NCBI RefSeq assembly: GCF_000829455.1
Contig: NZ_JXAK01000006.1
Span: 1-64,000 of the forward strand
Reading direction: 5' to 3'
From: Gordoniibacillus kamchatkensis
GTDB lineage: Bacteria > Bacillota > Bacilli > Paenibacillales > NBRC-103111
Length of the DNA: 64,000 nt
Within the stretch, counting starts at the first letter, position 1; each line of letters starts with the position of its first letter. The position numbers and the translations under genes were made by a program. Positions 25,308 to 34,101 of this stretch are shown here, piece after piece. The notes beneath the pieces were generated by a model. It was not told the DNA's origin. It saw nothing but the letters and a program-made list of their open reading frames with translations, and made no database searches.

Positions 25308-27209
25308 TTACCTTGCGGCTGCAATAGCGTACTTCTGTGAAATTTGCTGCAGCTGGCGGGTCGTCCATTGCGGCCAGTACGTCATCGAAAACTTGGCTTG
25401 CTGCGCCATCTGCACCGCTTTGACGACGTCGATGAGGCCGTAGCCGAAATACGGGTCTTTGCCCGGGGGACCGATGTCTTTGGCCGATTTGCGCATAATG
25501 TCCATCACTTCGGTGTTTTTCAGCAGCGGATTGGTGGAGCGGATGAGCGCCGCCAGCGCTGTGACGTGCGGACTTGCCATCGAGGTGCCGGACAACGCAG
25601 CATACTGGTTATGCATATACGTGCTGGCGATGCTGACGCCCGGCGCCGCGACATCGATATAATCGCCGTAGTTCGAAAAAGGCGCCTTGTTGTTATTCGA
25701 ATCGCTCGCTGCGACGGCGAACACTTCCGGATAAGCCGCAGGATAGCCGGGACGATCCGTATTGTCGTTGCCGCTGGCGGCGATCAGGACGACGTCGTGG
25801 TCATACGCGTACTTGACGGCATCGTGCAAAAACTGCGCATCCGCATAGTTGCCTAGGCTCATGTTGATCACCTTGGCCCCGTGGTCGGTCGCCCAGATGA
25901 CTCCTTGTGCAACGGCGTAAGTGCTGCCGGATCCGCTCGCGTCGAGCACTTTAACAGGCATTACGGGGTTGTACCACGTCATGCCGGCGACGCCAATGCC
26001 GTTGTTGACAAGCGCGGAAATGATGCCGGCGACATGCGTGCCGTGGCCGACGTCGTCCACCGGAGCGTTGTTTGGATTAACGACGTTATAGCCGGATACG
26101 AGGTTGCCTTGCAGGTCGGCATGGCCCAAGTCGACCCCGGTGTCGACAACCGCTACGGTTACGCTTTTATCTCCTTTATTGACTTGCCAGCCCGTAGTCG
26201 TGTCCGTAATCGGCAAGTTCCATTGATAACGCGAAAACAAATAGTCGTTCGGCACGATAGGGGCGATCCCGGCGCCCGTTACGTCATTGTCATTGCCATT
26301 GCCATTGTTGCTGTCGAAACCGTTATTGTCCGTCTCGTTCGTCATGTAGAAATAGTGAGGCTCGGCATAAGCGACGTCCCATTTTCGAAAATAGTCCATG
26401 AGCGCCTTGGCTTCCAGCTTTTCCGCACGGAACACGTACGTGTAGCCGAGCTTTTGGTAAGCCGCGGCGCCGATTTCGCGCTGAATTTGGCGCAGCTGCG
26501 CTTCCGTCGGGGTATTTTTGAAGCGGACGACGACTTCGTTTTGGTGATAATGGCTCGTGCCAGCCCGGTCGTCGGGAGTCAGCACGGCTTTATTGTTCAG
26601 CGTGTTCGCGTCCACCGACTGGATTTTCGGGTGGGATTCCGCCGGAAAAGGCTGCAGCCGCAAATTTTTTCGCTGGTGGTCGGCGACGTGCGCTAATATT
26701 TGCTGGTGTACGAGCCCTACAAGCGACCAGGTCCCGTCCGGCGAAGGTTGGCCGAGCACGAAATACGCTTCTTCGCCCTTCTCGATTTTCGGGGATTGAT
26801 ACGTCTGGCCGCGCAGCGCCGCTTCCTTTGCCGCTTTCATATACGTGCGGGCGGCTTGCTCGACGCCGCCGTCGACGGTGCCGACAGCGGTACCTTGCTC
26901 CAGCGCCTGCTCCCTTTTCGACCATACGAGACGGTCCATATGAGCGTGCTTGCTGCGCATATCTTCGAGCACCGCGCGCGCTTCGGAGCCGGTTTTCCCC
27001 TGCAGCTTTTGCACCGCATCGCGAAAATCAAGCGAACACTGCACCCGGCACAGCTCGTCGGTTCGCTGCACATCTTGCTGCACGAGCAAATGCTTGTCCG
27101 ACGTTTCGGCGAGCGGATGGACGCGCGAATCGTTCGGATGATGGCGTCCGGCGACGAGCAGCAGGCCGAACGCGGCGATAACCGCCAGCGAAAGCACATA
27201 GCGCCACAT
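25308..27209 (-). CDS. Secreted subtilisin-like serine protease (S8)
   Basis: This 633-residue protein has an N-terminal signal or anchor helix (YVLSLAVIAAFGLLLVAG, residues 4-21) and a ~200-residue N-terminal region with regularly spaced charged helices. An I9-like propeptide segment follows (NEVVVRFKNTPTEAQLRQIQ...), then the S8 domain. The catalytic residues are Asp in AVVDTGVDLGHAD (~356), His in GHGTHVAGI (~389) and Ser in LSGTSMASPH (~543), with the oxyanion region IAASGNDN. An Asn/Asp/Gly-rich linker precedes the catalytic domain. GAGGAGG lies before the ATG. It is probably exported; the substrate is unknown. Confidence 0.92.
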   Translation of the reverse strand: MWRYVLSLAVIAAFGLLLVAGRHHPNDSRVHPLAETSDKHLLVQQDVQRTDELCRVQCSLDFRDAVQKLQGKTGSEARAVLEDMRSKHAHMDRLVWSKREQALEQGTAVGTVDGGVEQAARTYMKAAKEAALRGQTYQSPKIEKGEEAYFVLGQPSPDGTWSLVGLVHQQILAHVADHQRKNLRLQPFPAESHPKIQSVDANTLNNKAVLTPDDRAGTSHYHQNEVVVRFKNTPTEAQLRQIQREIGAAAYQKLGYTYVFRAEKLEAKALMDYFRKWDVAYAEPHYFYMTNETDNNGFDSNNGNGNDNDVTGAGIAPIVPNDYLFSRYQWNLPITDTTTGWQVNKGDKSVTVAVVDTGVDLGHADLQGNLVSGYNVVNPNNAPVDDVGHGTHVAGIISALVNNGIGVAGMTWYNPVMPVKVLDASGSGSTYAVAQGVIWATDHGAKVINMSLGNYADAQFLHDAVKYAYDHDVVLIAASGNDNTDRPGYPAAYPEVFAVAASDSNNNKAPFSNYGDYIDVAAPGVSIASTYMHNQYAALSGTSMASPHVTALAALIRSTNPLLKNTEVMDIMRKSAKDIGPPGKDPYFGYGLIDVVKAVQMAQQAKFSMTYWPQWTTRQLQQISQKYAIAAAR

Positions 27210-27356
27210 GATGAGTCCTCCTCGGGCTTCGTTTTTGGGCCGTTAGCTCCTATTAGGGTTATTTGCTGGTAAATGATTTATGCACCTAGAGATTGAAGTT
27301 ATTTTATGGTACGATAAGTGGAGTGATTGGTCGTTTATGAAGGAGGTCTTTGGGAT

Positions 27357-27857
27357 ATGGCTGTATTCAACGTAAAAAACACTTGTGAAACGACTCGCAC
27401 GAAGCTGAAGGAAGCCATTGCCAAGCTTGAGCTTTTTTTAAACACGTATGCGTTGTCGCAGTTGAACGTAGAGAAAGATCCGGCGATGGACGAGTTTTAC
27501 CGCGGGTATTTGTCCGACGCGCGGCATTTGCTCGTATTTTGTGAAGTCGCTTACGAGAAGCTCGGGGTATCGCTGCGCCGCCCGAATTTCAACGTCGATT
27601 ATGCGGAGCGCACGTTATACGACGTCTACCATAATTGCGTCAGCAATTTCTTCTATCCGAAGAACGAATGCTACTCCGAAGACGGCCGCTACGCTTACAC
27701 CGGCCAGGACGCTATCCGCTTCCGCAAAAAGCCGTCCCGCGAGGTGCGCGATTTGACGGTGGAGCTGTCCAAAATTTTCGAGGAAATGCGCGAGGACTTA
27801 TCTTATTACGAGACGGACTACATCACGCAAAAAAGAATGCAAGGCGAACGGGTGTAA
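27357..27857 (+). CDS. ypuI: DUF3907 / YpuI-family protein
   Basis: This 166-residue cytosolic helical protein matches the YpuI family by VKNTCETTRTKLKEAIAKLE, SDARHLLVFCEVAYEKLGV and VYHNCVSNFFYPKNECYSED. Its function is unknown. AAGGAGGT 15-8 bases before ATG 27357 fixes the start; the GTG further upstream (27327) lacks a site. It is monocistronic, with its own terminator. Confidence 0.88.
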   Translation: MAVFNVKNTCETTRTKLKEAIAKLELFLNTYALSQLNVEKDPAMDEFYRGYLSDARHLLVFCEVAYEKLGVSLRRPNFNVDYAERTLYDVYHNCVSNFFYPKNECYSEDGRYAYTGQDAIRFRKKPSREVRDLTVELSKIFEEMREDLSYYETDYITQKRMQGERV

Positions 27858-27888
27858 GCTTACCCGGCGCTGCAGTATAGCGGAGGCG

Positions 27889-27922
27889 AAGGATGCCGAT
27901 TCGGCGTCCTTTTTCTTTTTTT
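27889..27922 (+). terminator. Terminator of ypuI
   Basis: GGATGCCG and CGGCGTCC pair around ATT, followed by TTTTTCTTTTTTT. Confidence 0.85.
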
Positions 27923-28000
27923 CCCAGTAACGATCTGACAGGCTCTCCCGGGGATAGAAGCATGCTGCGGCGGGCACCTTGAGTAAGGGGTGATGCGAAA

Positions 28001-28210
28001 ATGCCGCAAGTGAAATGCTCTGTAGCCAATTGCGCTTATTGGAAGCAAGACAACAGATGCGGGGCCGACCTGATCATGATCGATATCGACAAGCATGCGG
28101 ACGCCGAATTCGACGCCGAATTTGCCGGCGAAGCTTTCGATTCCGACCATCAGGATGCGGCCGGCGCCAGTTCCGGAACTTGCTGCCATACGTTTACGCA
28201 GAAAAAGTAA
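28001..28210 (+). CDS. DUF1540 small cysteine protein
   Basis: This 69-residue protein has the DUF1540 cysteine pattern: VKCSVANCAYWKQDNRCGAD at the head and GTCCHTF at the tail. The cysteines probably bind a metal ion. Between them lies an Asp/Glu-rich segment with DHQD. Such proteins are common in spore formers; the role is unknown. It is followed after 22 bases by a membrane protein, likely in the same transcript. Confidence 0.85.
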   Translation: MPQVKCSVANCAYWKQDNRCGADLIMIDIDKHADAEFDAEFAGEAFDSDHQDAAGASSGTCCHTFTQKK

Positions 28211-28232
28211 CGCTGGAGCGGGAGGAACCAAC

Positions 28233-28676
28233 ATGTACTCCGATTCGGACAAAAGAGAGTCCGAGCTGCCGCCGCGAATTCGCGGCAGGCTGCAGTTCGA
28301 GCAGGAAACCGGCGCCCGGCATGCGGACGAAGAATATGCGGCGGAGCTTGCTCCGCAGCCCGGAAGCTATGCGCCGCGGCAACCGGATGTGCGCGCCGGC
28401 GGCGAGGAAGAAGAGCGGGACGGACCGCTGGAAACGATCGGTGCGCTCGTGGCGGACGAGGGAGAAGTCGTCGCGGCAAACAGATCGCTAGGCATCGTCG
28501 CAGTTGTGCTCGCGGCGATCTCGCTCTTTTTCCTGCCGGCGATACTCGGCCCCGCTGCCGTCGTTGTCGGCTTTGCTGCTTACGTCCGCGGCAATCGCGC
28601 CCTCGGCATGTGGTCGATGGCGCTCGGATTGCTTGCGGTTGCTGCCTACTACGTCCTTGTTCCTTATTACACGTAA
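28233..28676 (+). CDS. Small membrane protein with acidic N-terminal region
   Basis: This 147-residue protein has a ~85-residue hydrophilic, Glu-rich N-terminal half and two closely spaced membrane helices, VVLAAISLFFLPAILGPAAV and ALGLLAVAAYYVLVPYYT at the C-terminus. The layout resembles DUF4190-type proteins, but the match is weak. GGAGGAACC fixes the ATG. Its function is unknown. It ends just before a terminator. Confidence 0.75.
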   Translation: MYSDSDKRESELPPRIRGRLQFEQETGARHADEEYAAELAPQPGSYAPRQPDVRAGGEEEERDGPLETIGALVADEGEVVAANRSLGIVAVVLAAISLFFLPAILGPAAVVVGFAAYVRGNRALGMWSMALGLLAVAAYYVLVPYYT

Positions 28677-28690
28677 TCACAAGCAGGTGC

Positions 28691-28720
28691 GGCGCTCCTT
28701 TTCCGGGAGCGTCTTTTTTC
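28691..28720 (+). terminator. Intrinsic terminator
   Basis: GCGCTCC and GGGAGCG(T) pair around TTTTCC, followed by CTTTTTTC. It ends the DUF1540-membrane protein transcript. Confidence 0.8.
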
Positions 28721-28776
28721 AGTAGTCACCGCAGGCCGGGCGTGGTAAAATGGAAATCGTACATAACCAGGTTCCA

Positions 28777-28804
28777 CTCGATGGAAGCTTGCGCAAGCAT
28801 CGAG
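28777..28804 (+). promoter_or_regulatory. Leader hairpin before the transglycosylase gene
   Basis: CTCGATG (28777-28783) pairs with CATCGAG (28798-28804) and encloses the palindrome GCTTGCGCAAGC. It ends about 45 bases before the start codon and has no T-run. It may stabilise the leader; a regulator is not evident. Confidence 0.4.
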
Positions 28805-28848
28805 CGGGGCACAAGGGAAGACAAGCTTCCAAGTTGGGGGACGTGCGC

Positions 28849-29664
28849 GTGAACATCGATTCGAGCACGATCAAGCAATTGCTGCAGCTTCAGCTGCTTA
28901 ATCAGATGGATTTGATTACTTCCGGTTCCGGTTCGGATGGCGGAACGAACGACGATAGTCTGGATTTCGCGGGAATGCTGCAAAGCTTGTTGTCCGGCGC
29001 CGGAGCGAACGGAGCGGGTTTTGCCGGAACAGGCTCGAATGCAGGCTCTGCGCTTTCGGCTCTTGCCGCCATGGGGCGGGCGGGTATGATAGGTCCGTCC
29101 GTCATAAGCGGGATGAGCGGTGAACTACGATTATCCGGCCTTGCGGCTTCGCCGTACGCGGCATACGCTGCGGCCGGCGCCGCCAAGCCCGCTATCGGCC
29201 GCGGCCGAGCCGGATTTGGCGGCGATACGGCTGCCGGCAATGCGTCCGGCTACGATCGGCTCATCGCCCAGGCAAGCGCGGCTTTCGGCGTTGAACCTAG
29301 CCTCGTGAAAGCGGTCATACATCAGGAATCATCCTTCAATCCGAATGCCGTTTCTTCGGCCGGCGCGAAAGGCTTAATGCAGCTTATGGACGATACGGGC
29401 GAAGGACTCGGCGTGACCGATCCGTTCGACCCGCAGCAAAACGTAGTGGCCGGAACCCAATTTCTTTCCTACTTGCTGCGCAAATACAAAGGCAACGAAA
29501 GCGTCGCATTAGCCGCTTACAATGCCGGTCCGGGGCGGATCGACAAGCTCGGCATCCGCACGGATGCGGAATTGAACGAGAAGCTGCACTTGTTGCCGCA
29601 GGAGACGCAGCAATACGTAAGACGAGTGCTAGGTTTGAAAGATCAATACGCGGCGGCGAATTAA
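28849..29664 (+). CDS. Lytic transglycosylase (SLT family)
   Basis: This 271-residue protein cleaves peptidoglycan glycan strands to anhydro-muropeptides. The C-terminal ~110 residues are an SLT domain: YDRLIAQASAAFGVEPSLVK, the catalytic Glu in IHQESSFNPNAVSSAGAKG, LMQLMDDTG, and AYNAGPGRID. The N-terminal ~150 residues are Gly/Ala/Ser-rich low complexity and lack a classical signal peptide. GTG 28849 is chosen because of GGGGG about ten bases upstream and because the protein then starts MNIDSSTIKQLLQLQL. A terminator follows. Confidence 0.9.
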   Translation: MNIDSSTIKQLLQLQLLNQMDLITSGSGSDGGTNDDSLDFAGMLQSLLSGAGANGAGFAGTGSNAGSALSALAAMGRAGMIGPSVISGMSGELRLSGLAASPYAAYAAAGAAKPAIGRGRAGFGGDTAAGNASGYDRLIAQASAAFGVEPSLVKAVIHQESSFNPNAVSSAGAKGLMQLMDDTGEGLGVTDPFDPQQNVVAGTQFLSYLLRKYKGNESVALAAYNAGPGRIDKLGIRTDAELNEKLHLLPQETQQYVRRVLGLKDQYAAAN

Positions 29665-29667
29665 AGA

Positions 29668-29713
29668 GGCTGTCCCGGCGGCAGAGGCGTCTGCTTGCGG
29701 GACGGCCTTTTTC
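29668..29713 (+). terminator. Terminator of the transglycosylase gene
   Basis: GGCTGTCCCG pairs with CGGGACGGCC, followed by TTTTTCTC. Confidence 0.85.
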
Positions 29714-29866
29714 TCGGTTAGAAAGCAAAAACTATGTATGGCGGATTTCACGGCCGGGCAATGTGTCCGATGCCGTATCTCAAGCTTGAATTAGTGGCCA
29801 GGCGCATCAAAATGTATGGCGACTCAAAATCCGTCTCCTTATGTAATTTGGCAGGATTATTCAGGC

Positions 29867-30017
29867 TGCCCGAGAAAGGCGGAGCGGGGAGCGTAGCGAG
29901 CGCCTTTGAAATATGTTCCCACCATGTTTTATTCAATTTTCGAGGGAAACACGTGTGTGGGTGGAGCCTGAGTCCCCCCATTCCCAGCCCGCAGTGAAGC
30001 CTTACTTGCTCGGGAAG
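29867..30017. repeat. Palindromic dispersed element, copy C (degenerate)
   Basis: The ends TGCCCGAGAAAGGC and GCCTT...CTCGGG pair. The core is decayed to TTTGAAATATGTTCCC and GGGAAACACG. The shoulder GGCGGAGCGGGG and the segment CCCCCATTCCCAGCCCGC match the corresponding parts of copies D and E. It lies in the long gap 29,714-30,866, which holds no convincing gene. Confidence 0.65.
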
Positions 30018-30029
30018 TCTGGTTATTCG

Positions 30030-30053
30030 GCATAGAGAACAGGTTCTCTATGC
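30030..30053. repeat. Perfect 11 bp inverted repeat
   Basis: GCATAGAGAAC and GTTCTCTATGC flank AG. Related pieces (ATAGAGAGACC, GCATAGAACGACC, TCTCTGTTTAGAGA) recur over the next 200 bases. There is no T-run, so it is not a terminator. Confidence 0.55.
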
Positions 30054-30196
30054 AAAGTCATACCGGGCGTTATTAGTCGCCGATTTGACTCGATGAACAT
30101 AGAGAGACCGAATGTTCCATGAATAGCGACGAAAATTCGCATAGAACGACCTTTGATGCGCTAACGACCGCTTGTTTCATTTTAGCTCAATTACAG

Positions 30197-30236
30197 CGCC
30201 CGTAAAGTCTCTGTTTAGAGAACACGGGCTTTATTG
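30197..30236 (+). terminator. Terminator-like hairpin in the repeat-rich gap
   Basis: GCCCGT pairs with ACGGGC around an inner TCTCT/AGAGA stem, followed by TTTATT. No gene lies immediately upstream, so it may belong to a small RNA or be a relic. From here to 30,670 I see nothing else that I can support. Confidence 0.4.
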
Positions 30237-30675
30237 CATCGGCCCGTAGCGCCAGTTTCGGAACACGACCTGAAATCGGAGGAGACTTGAGCCAACTTAA
30301 GGTGTCACTGGCTTGACATGTAAGATCAGTGGCGAGAAACGAAACCGGCCGGCTTTGTTCCTGCATCAAAACTTAAAAGCGACTTAGTTCGATGGCGTTA
30401 CTGGGGCGTTTAGTTGGGGATGCAAAGCAGGGAAATATGCCCAATGCATTTTACCTCCAGTTAAGGGCTGGTAAGCCAGGCGTCCCACTGGAAAGCCGCT
30501 GTACTTGCTACGTCGGAAGCGATGCCTGAGCCTTACCGGCAACAGCTGGCTCACCAAATAGCTTGAATATAGCGGCGCTGTTGAAGAGGCCGTCAAGCGC
30601 CGTCCGCGGCTTGTATTCGAACCCGAATTGCGTTTAAATGAATGAAGGCTGAGCGTATAGCTGGTTAAATCAGCC

Positions 30676-30826
30676 TGCCCAATAAAGGCGGAGCGGAGGA
30701 ATTTCGAAAGCGGAGCGCGCGTTTGCACTCGTGTTCCCGCCATATTTGCAATTCCGGGGAACGGGGTGCGGTTGAAGCCGGAGCTCCGCATTCCCAATCC
30801 GCTGCGCAGCCATACTTTGCCGGGCA
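30676..30826. repeat. Palindromic dispersed element, copy D
   Basis: The termini TGCCC (30676) and GGGCA (30826) are followed inward by AAAGGCGGAGCGGAGG and CCGCTGCGCAGCC. The core CACTCGTGTTCCC faces GGGGAACGGGGTGC. It ends 40 bases before the nifZ start and thus lies in the leader or promoter region of nifZ-thiI. Confidence 0.75.
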
Positions 30827-30866
30827 GCCTGGACACCGCCAGCTAATCGTAAAGGAGGATAATGGT

Positions 30867-32045
30867 ATGCTGTATTTGGATTACGCCGCGACAACGCCGC
30901 CTTATCCCGAGGTGGTGGAGGCGGTTCGCGAAGTGATGGTCCGGTTTTACGGAAATCCGTCGTCGATTCATCGCATTGGCATGGAAGCGGAGCGGCTTGT
31001 CATACAATCTAGAGAGACGATTGCCGGCATTTTGCGCGTAAAGCCGGCCGAGCTTATCTTTACGTCTTGCGGCACGGAAAGCAACAATTTGGCGGTCAAA
31101 GGCGCGGCGCTGGCAGCCCGCAACCGCGGCAACCATATGATTACGACACCGATTGAGCACGCATCGGTCAGCGAATCGGTTCGCCAGCTGGAGTCGCTCG
31201 GGTTCCGGATCACGGTCGTCCCTGTTGACGAAAGCGGCGCAGTGCGGCTGGACAAGCTGGAGGAAGCGCTTGACGCCGAGACGGTGCTGGTCAGCGTCAT
31301 GCATGTAAACAACGAGATGGGGCGCATCCAGCCGATTGCCGACGTTGCGCGGCTCTTGAAAGCTTATCCCGCGGCCTTGCTGCACGTCGACGGGGTGCAG
31401 AGCGTTGGCAAGCTGCCGTTTAGTCCGGCTGAGCTCGGCATCGATCTGCTCTCCGCGTCGGCCCATAAATTCCGCGGTCCGAAGGGCGCCGGCTTTCTGT
31501 ACTGCCGCGAGGGAGTACGGCTCGAGCCGCTGCTCGCCGGCGGCGGGCAAGAAGGAGGCTCGCGCTCCGGCACCGAGAACGTGCCGCTCATTGTCGGCAT
31601 GGCCAAAGCGCTGCGCATGGCGACGGACCGATTGGACGATGCTATAGAGAGAAAGCGCCTGTTCCGGGCCGTGCTTGCCGAAGGCATCGCTTCCATACCG
31701 GAGCTGCGCTTGACGGGCCCGACCGACGGCGAAGGCATGGCCCCGCATATCGTCCATTTGACGTTTCCAGGCATGAAGTCGGAGGTTGTCGTTCATGCAC
31801 TCGAACGGCACGGTTATTTTATTTCTACGAAGTCGGCCTGTTCTTCCGGCGAAGAGAAGCCGAGCGGGACGCTGCTGGCGATGGGGTTCGACAAGCCGCG
31901 GGCGGTCAGCGGCCTGCGCATCAGCTATCCTGAAGATTACACGGAGGATGACGCCCGCCGGTTCGTAACGGCGCTGCGGGACGTTGTCGCCGAGCTTCGG
32001 CCGATGATCCGCAAAAGCAAGCAAGCAGGAGGGAGCCCCCGATGA
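30867..32045 (+). CDS. nifZ: Cysteine desulfurase NifZ-type (partner of ThiI)
   Basis: This PLP enzyme takes sulfur from cysteine as a persulfide. The 392-residue protein has TSCGTESNNLAVKG, the PLP lysine in SASAHKFRGPKG (about 205) and the active-site cysteine loop STKSACSSGEEKPS (about 325). The short loop is typical of NifS-like enzymes devoted to one acceptor. Its neighbour is thiI, overlapping by four bases, so its job is most likely 4-thiouridine formation in tRNA, as for B. subtilis NifZ. AAAGGAGG lies eight bases before ATG 30867. Confidence 0.93.
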   Translation: MLYLDYAATTPPYPEVVEAVREVMVRFYGNPSSIHRIGMEAERLVIQSRETIAGILRVKPAELIFTSCGTESNNLAVKGAALAARNRGNHMITTPIEHASVSESVRQLESLGFRITVVPVDESGAVRLDKLEEALDAETVLVSVMHVNNEMGRIQPIADVARLLKAYPAALLHVDGVQSVGKLPFSPAELGIDLLSASAHKFRGPKGAGFLYCREGVRLEPLLAGGGQEGGSRSGTENVPLIVGMAKALRMATDRLDDAIERKRLFRAVLAEGIASIPELRLTGPTDGEGMAPHIVHLTFPGMKSEVVVHALERHGYFISTKSACSSGEEKPSGTLLAMGFDKPRAVSGLRISYPEDYTEDDARRFVTALRDVVAELRPMIRKSKQAGGSPR

Positions 32046-33247
32046 AGCCTGACGTCGTTATTGCCCGCTTCGGCGAGCTTACGCTCAAAGGGCGCAACCG
32101 TTCCCGCTTCGAAAAACGGGTGCTCGCGCAGCTGCAGAGCTTGCTGGCGAATGTGCCGCAGCTTCGCTTCGTGCCGGAATTCGGCCGAATTTACGTGGAG
32201 CTGCACGGCGCCTCGGCCGAACCGGTGGCTGCCGCTCTGGACAAAGTGTTCGGACTGTATTCGTACAGTCCGGCTTTCGTAGCTTCGCTCGAGCTCGAGG
32301 CGATACAGGAGAAAGCGGCCGCCATGTTCGCCGCGCTGCCGCAGCGGCCGCGCACGTTCAAAGTTGCCGTGCGGCGGGCGAACCGCGCTTTTCCGATCGA
32401 TTCGCAGCGCATGAACGAGCTGCTCGGCGGATACGTGCTGGATCATACTCCCGGCTTGGCGGTCGACGTCAAGAGCCCGGAGACGGTGCTGCACGTTGAA
32501 CTGCGCGAGACGAGGGCGCTGCTCTATACGGACGTCGTGGAAGGGACCGGCGGTTATCCGTATGGCGTCAGCGGCAAAGCGATGCTGATGCTGTCGGGAG
32601 GCATCGATTCCCCGGTAGCCGGATGGCTGGCGATGCGACGCGGTCTCGAGGTCGAGGCCGTGCATTTTCACAGCTTTCCGTTCACGAGCGAGCGGGCGAA
32701 GGAGAAGGTCGCCGACTTGGCGCGCGTCCTGGCGCAATACTCCGGCGGGCTGAAGCTGCATATGGTGCCGTTCACGGAGCTGCAGACGAAGGTGCACGAA
32801 GCGTACAGCGGCAATTTGCTTGTAACGGTGCTGCGCCGCGCCATGCTGCGCATTACGGAGAGACTTGCCGAGCGGGAAAAGGCTCTTGCCGTCGTGACCG
32901 GCGAAAGCCTCGGACAAGTGGCCAGCCAGACGCTGCCGGGGCTTAACGCCAGCAGACGCGCCGTGCAGCTGCCCATATTGCAGCCGCTCATCATGACGGA
33001 CAAGCGGGATATTATCCGCATGGCGCAGCAAATAGGGACGTATCCGATCTCGATATTGCCGTACGAGGACTGCTGCACCTTGTTCGTTCCGCCTTCGCCG
33101 AGCACAAATCCGAATATGCGGGTGGTGGAAGCGATCGAGCACCGCATGCCGTGGCTGCCGGAGCTGATCGAGCAAGCTGCCGCCGGCACGGAAACGATGA
33201 CGGTAACGGCGCAGCGGCAAACGGACGAGCTCGCGCATTTATTTTGA
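32042..33247 (+). CDS. thiI: tRNA 4-thiouridine synthase ThiI
   Basis: ThiI adenylates and thiolates U8 of tRNA. The 401-residue protein has an N-terminal ferredoxin-like/THUMP region (MKPDVVIARFGELTLKGRNR) and the PP-loop LMLSGGIDSPVAGWLAM (about 182-198), with the late active-site Cys in PYEDCCTLF. There is no rhodanese domain, so sulfur must come directly from the adjacent NifZ, as in Bacillus. Its ATGA start overlaps the nifZ stop codon. Confidence 0.97.
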   Translation: MKPDVVIARFGELTLKGRNRSRFEKRVLAQLQSLLANVPQLRFVPEFGRIYVELHGASAEPVAAALDKVFGLYSYSPAFVASLELEAIQEKAAAMFAALPQRPRTFKVAVRRANRAFPIDSQRMNELLGGYVLDHTPGLAVDVKSPETVLHVELRETRALLYTDVVEGTGGYPYGVSGKAMLMLSGGIDSPVAGWLAMRRGLEVEAVHFHSFPFTSERAKEKVADLARVLAQYSGGLKLHMVPFTELQTKVHEAYSGNLLVTVLRRAMLRITERLAEREKALAVVTGESLGQVASQTLPGLNASRRAVQLPILQPLIMTDKRDIIRMAQQIGTYPISILPYEDCCTLFVPPSPSTNPNMRVVEAIEHRMPWLPELIEQAAAGTETMTVTAQRQTDELAHLF

Positions 33248-33322
33248 GCGGAGTTGAAACTTGACCGCGGGTTTGTACGTATCGTATCGGGTTGATGTTT
33301 GGTTAGAGAGGGGAACTGCTTT

Positions 33323-33994
33323 ATGGACGTGGTGCAATTTTTATGGTTGTTCTTGCAAATTTTGCTGATCAACATCGTACTCAGCGGGGACAATGCGGTC
33401 GTCATCGCCATGGCCAGCAAAAATCTTCCCGCCGAGCAGCGCCGCCAAGCCATTTGGTGGGGGACGGCCGGAGCGATCGGACTGCGGCTCGTGCTGACGC
33501 TGATCGCCGTCTTCGTGCTCGGAATACCTTATATCCAGGCTGCCGGCTCCCTGCTGCTGCTATGGATTGCGGTGAAGCTGCTGATCGACGACGAAGGCGA
33601 GGCGCACGTGAAGCAAGCTTCTACGCTGCCGAAAGCAGTATGGACGATCATCGTCGCCGACTTCGTCATGAGTCTCGATAACGTATTGGCGATCGCCGCC
33701 AAAGCGGGGAACAACGTATTCGTCATCATTCTCGGCATCGGGGTCAGCATTCCGATCATCATCTGGGGCAGCACGCTCGTCATGAAGCTGCTTCACAAAT
33801 ACCCGATCTTCATCTATTTGGGAGCCGCCATTCTCGGTTACACCGCAGGTGAGATGTTCGTGAACGACGAAGAAATGCACCGCCTGTTCCTGCATGACGA
33901 CTCTCCGCTGCACTGGATCATTCCGGTCTTGACAACCATTTTTGTCGTGGCCGCAGGCCTCGGCAAAAAGCTGACAGCCCGCCGTACCGCCTGA
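33323..33994 (+). CDS. TerC/YjbE-family membrane protein
   Basis: This 223-residue integral membrane protein has seven helices and the TerC signatures NIVLSGDNAVVIAMA and DFVMSLDNVLAIAAKAG, whose Asp-Asn pairs are the presumed metal sites. YjbE-type members export manganese or metallate exported proteins in Bacillus. GAGAGGGG lies about eight bases before the ATG. The short leader (33,248-33,322) shows no recognisable yybP-ykoY manganese riboswitch, although such genes often carry one. Confidence 0.9.
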   Translation: MDVVQFLWLFLQILLINIVLSGDNAVVIAMASKNLPAEQRRQAIWWGTAGAIGLRLVLTLIAVFVLGIPYIQAAGSLLLLWIAVKLLIDDEGEAHVKQASTLPKAVWTIIVADFVMSLDNVLAIAAKAGNNVFVIILGIGVSIPIIIWGSTLVMKLLHKYPIFIYLGAAILGYTAGEMFVNDEEMHRLFLHDDSPLHWIIPVLTTIFVVAAGLGKKLTARRTA

Positions 33995-34101
33995 GGGCAA
34001 GCCTTGGCTCCCTCTAGCAATTTTCTCCAAGTTGAGCTACACTACAATGTAGAAAGCTGTCGAACGGCATGGCCGAGGCGACGGCACCGGGAGGGATTGC
34101 G

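Noticed and set aside
30384-30836. 150-residue minus-strand open frame in the repeat-rich gap
   Set aside because: It runs through palindromic element D, has no clear ribosome site and no motif I recognise. It might be a relic, but I cannot support it as a gene.
33248-33322. Manganese (yybP-ykoY) riboswitch before terC
   Set aside because: The leader is only about 75 bases long and lacks the conserved motif and a terminator. I see no support.
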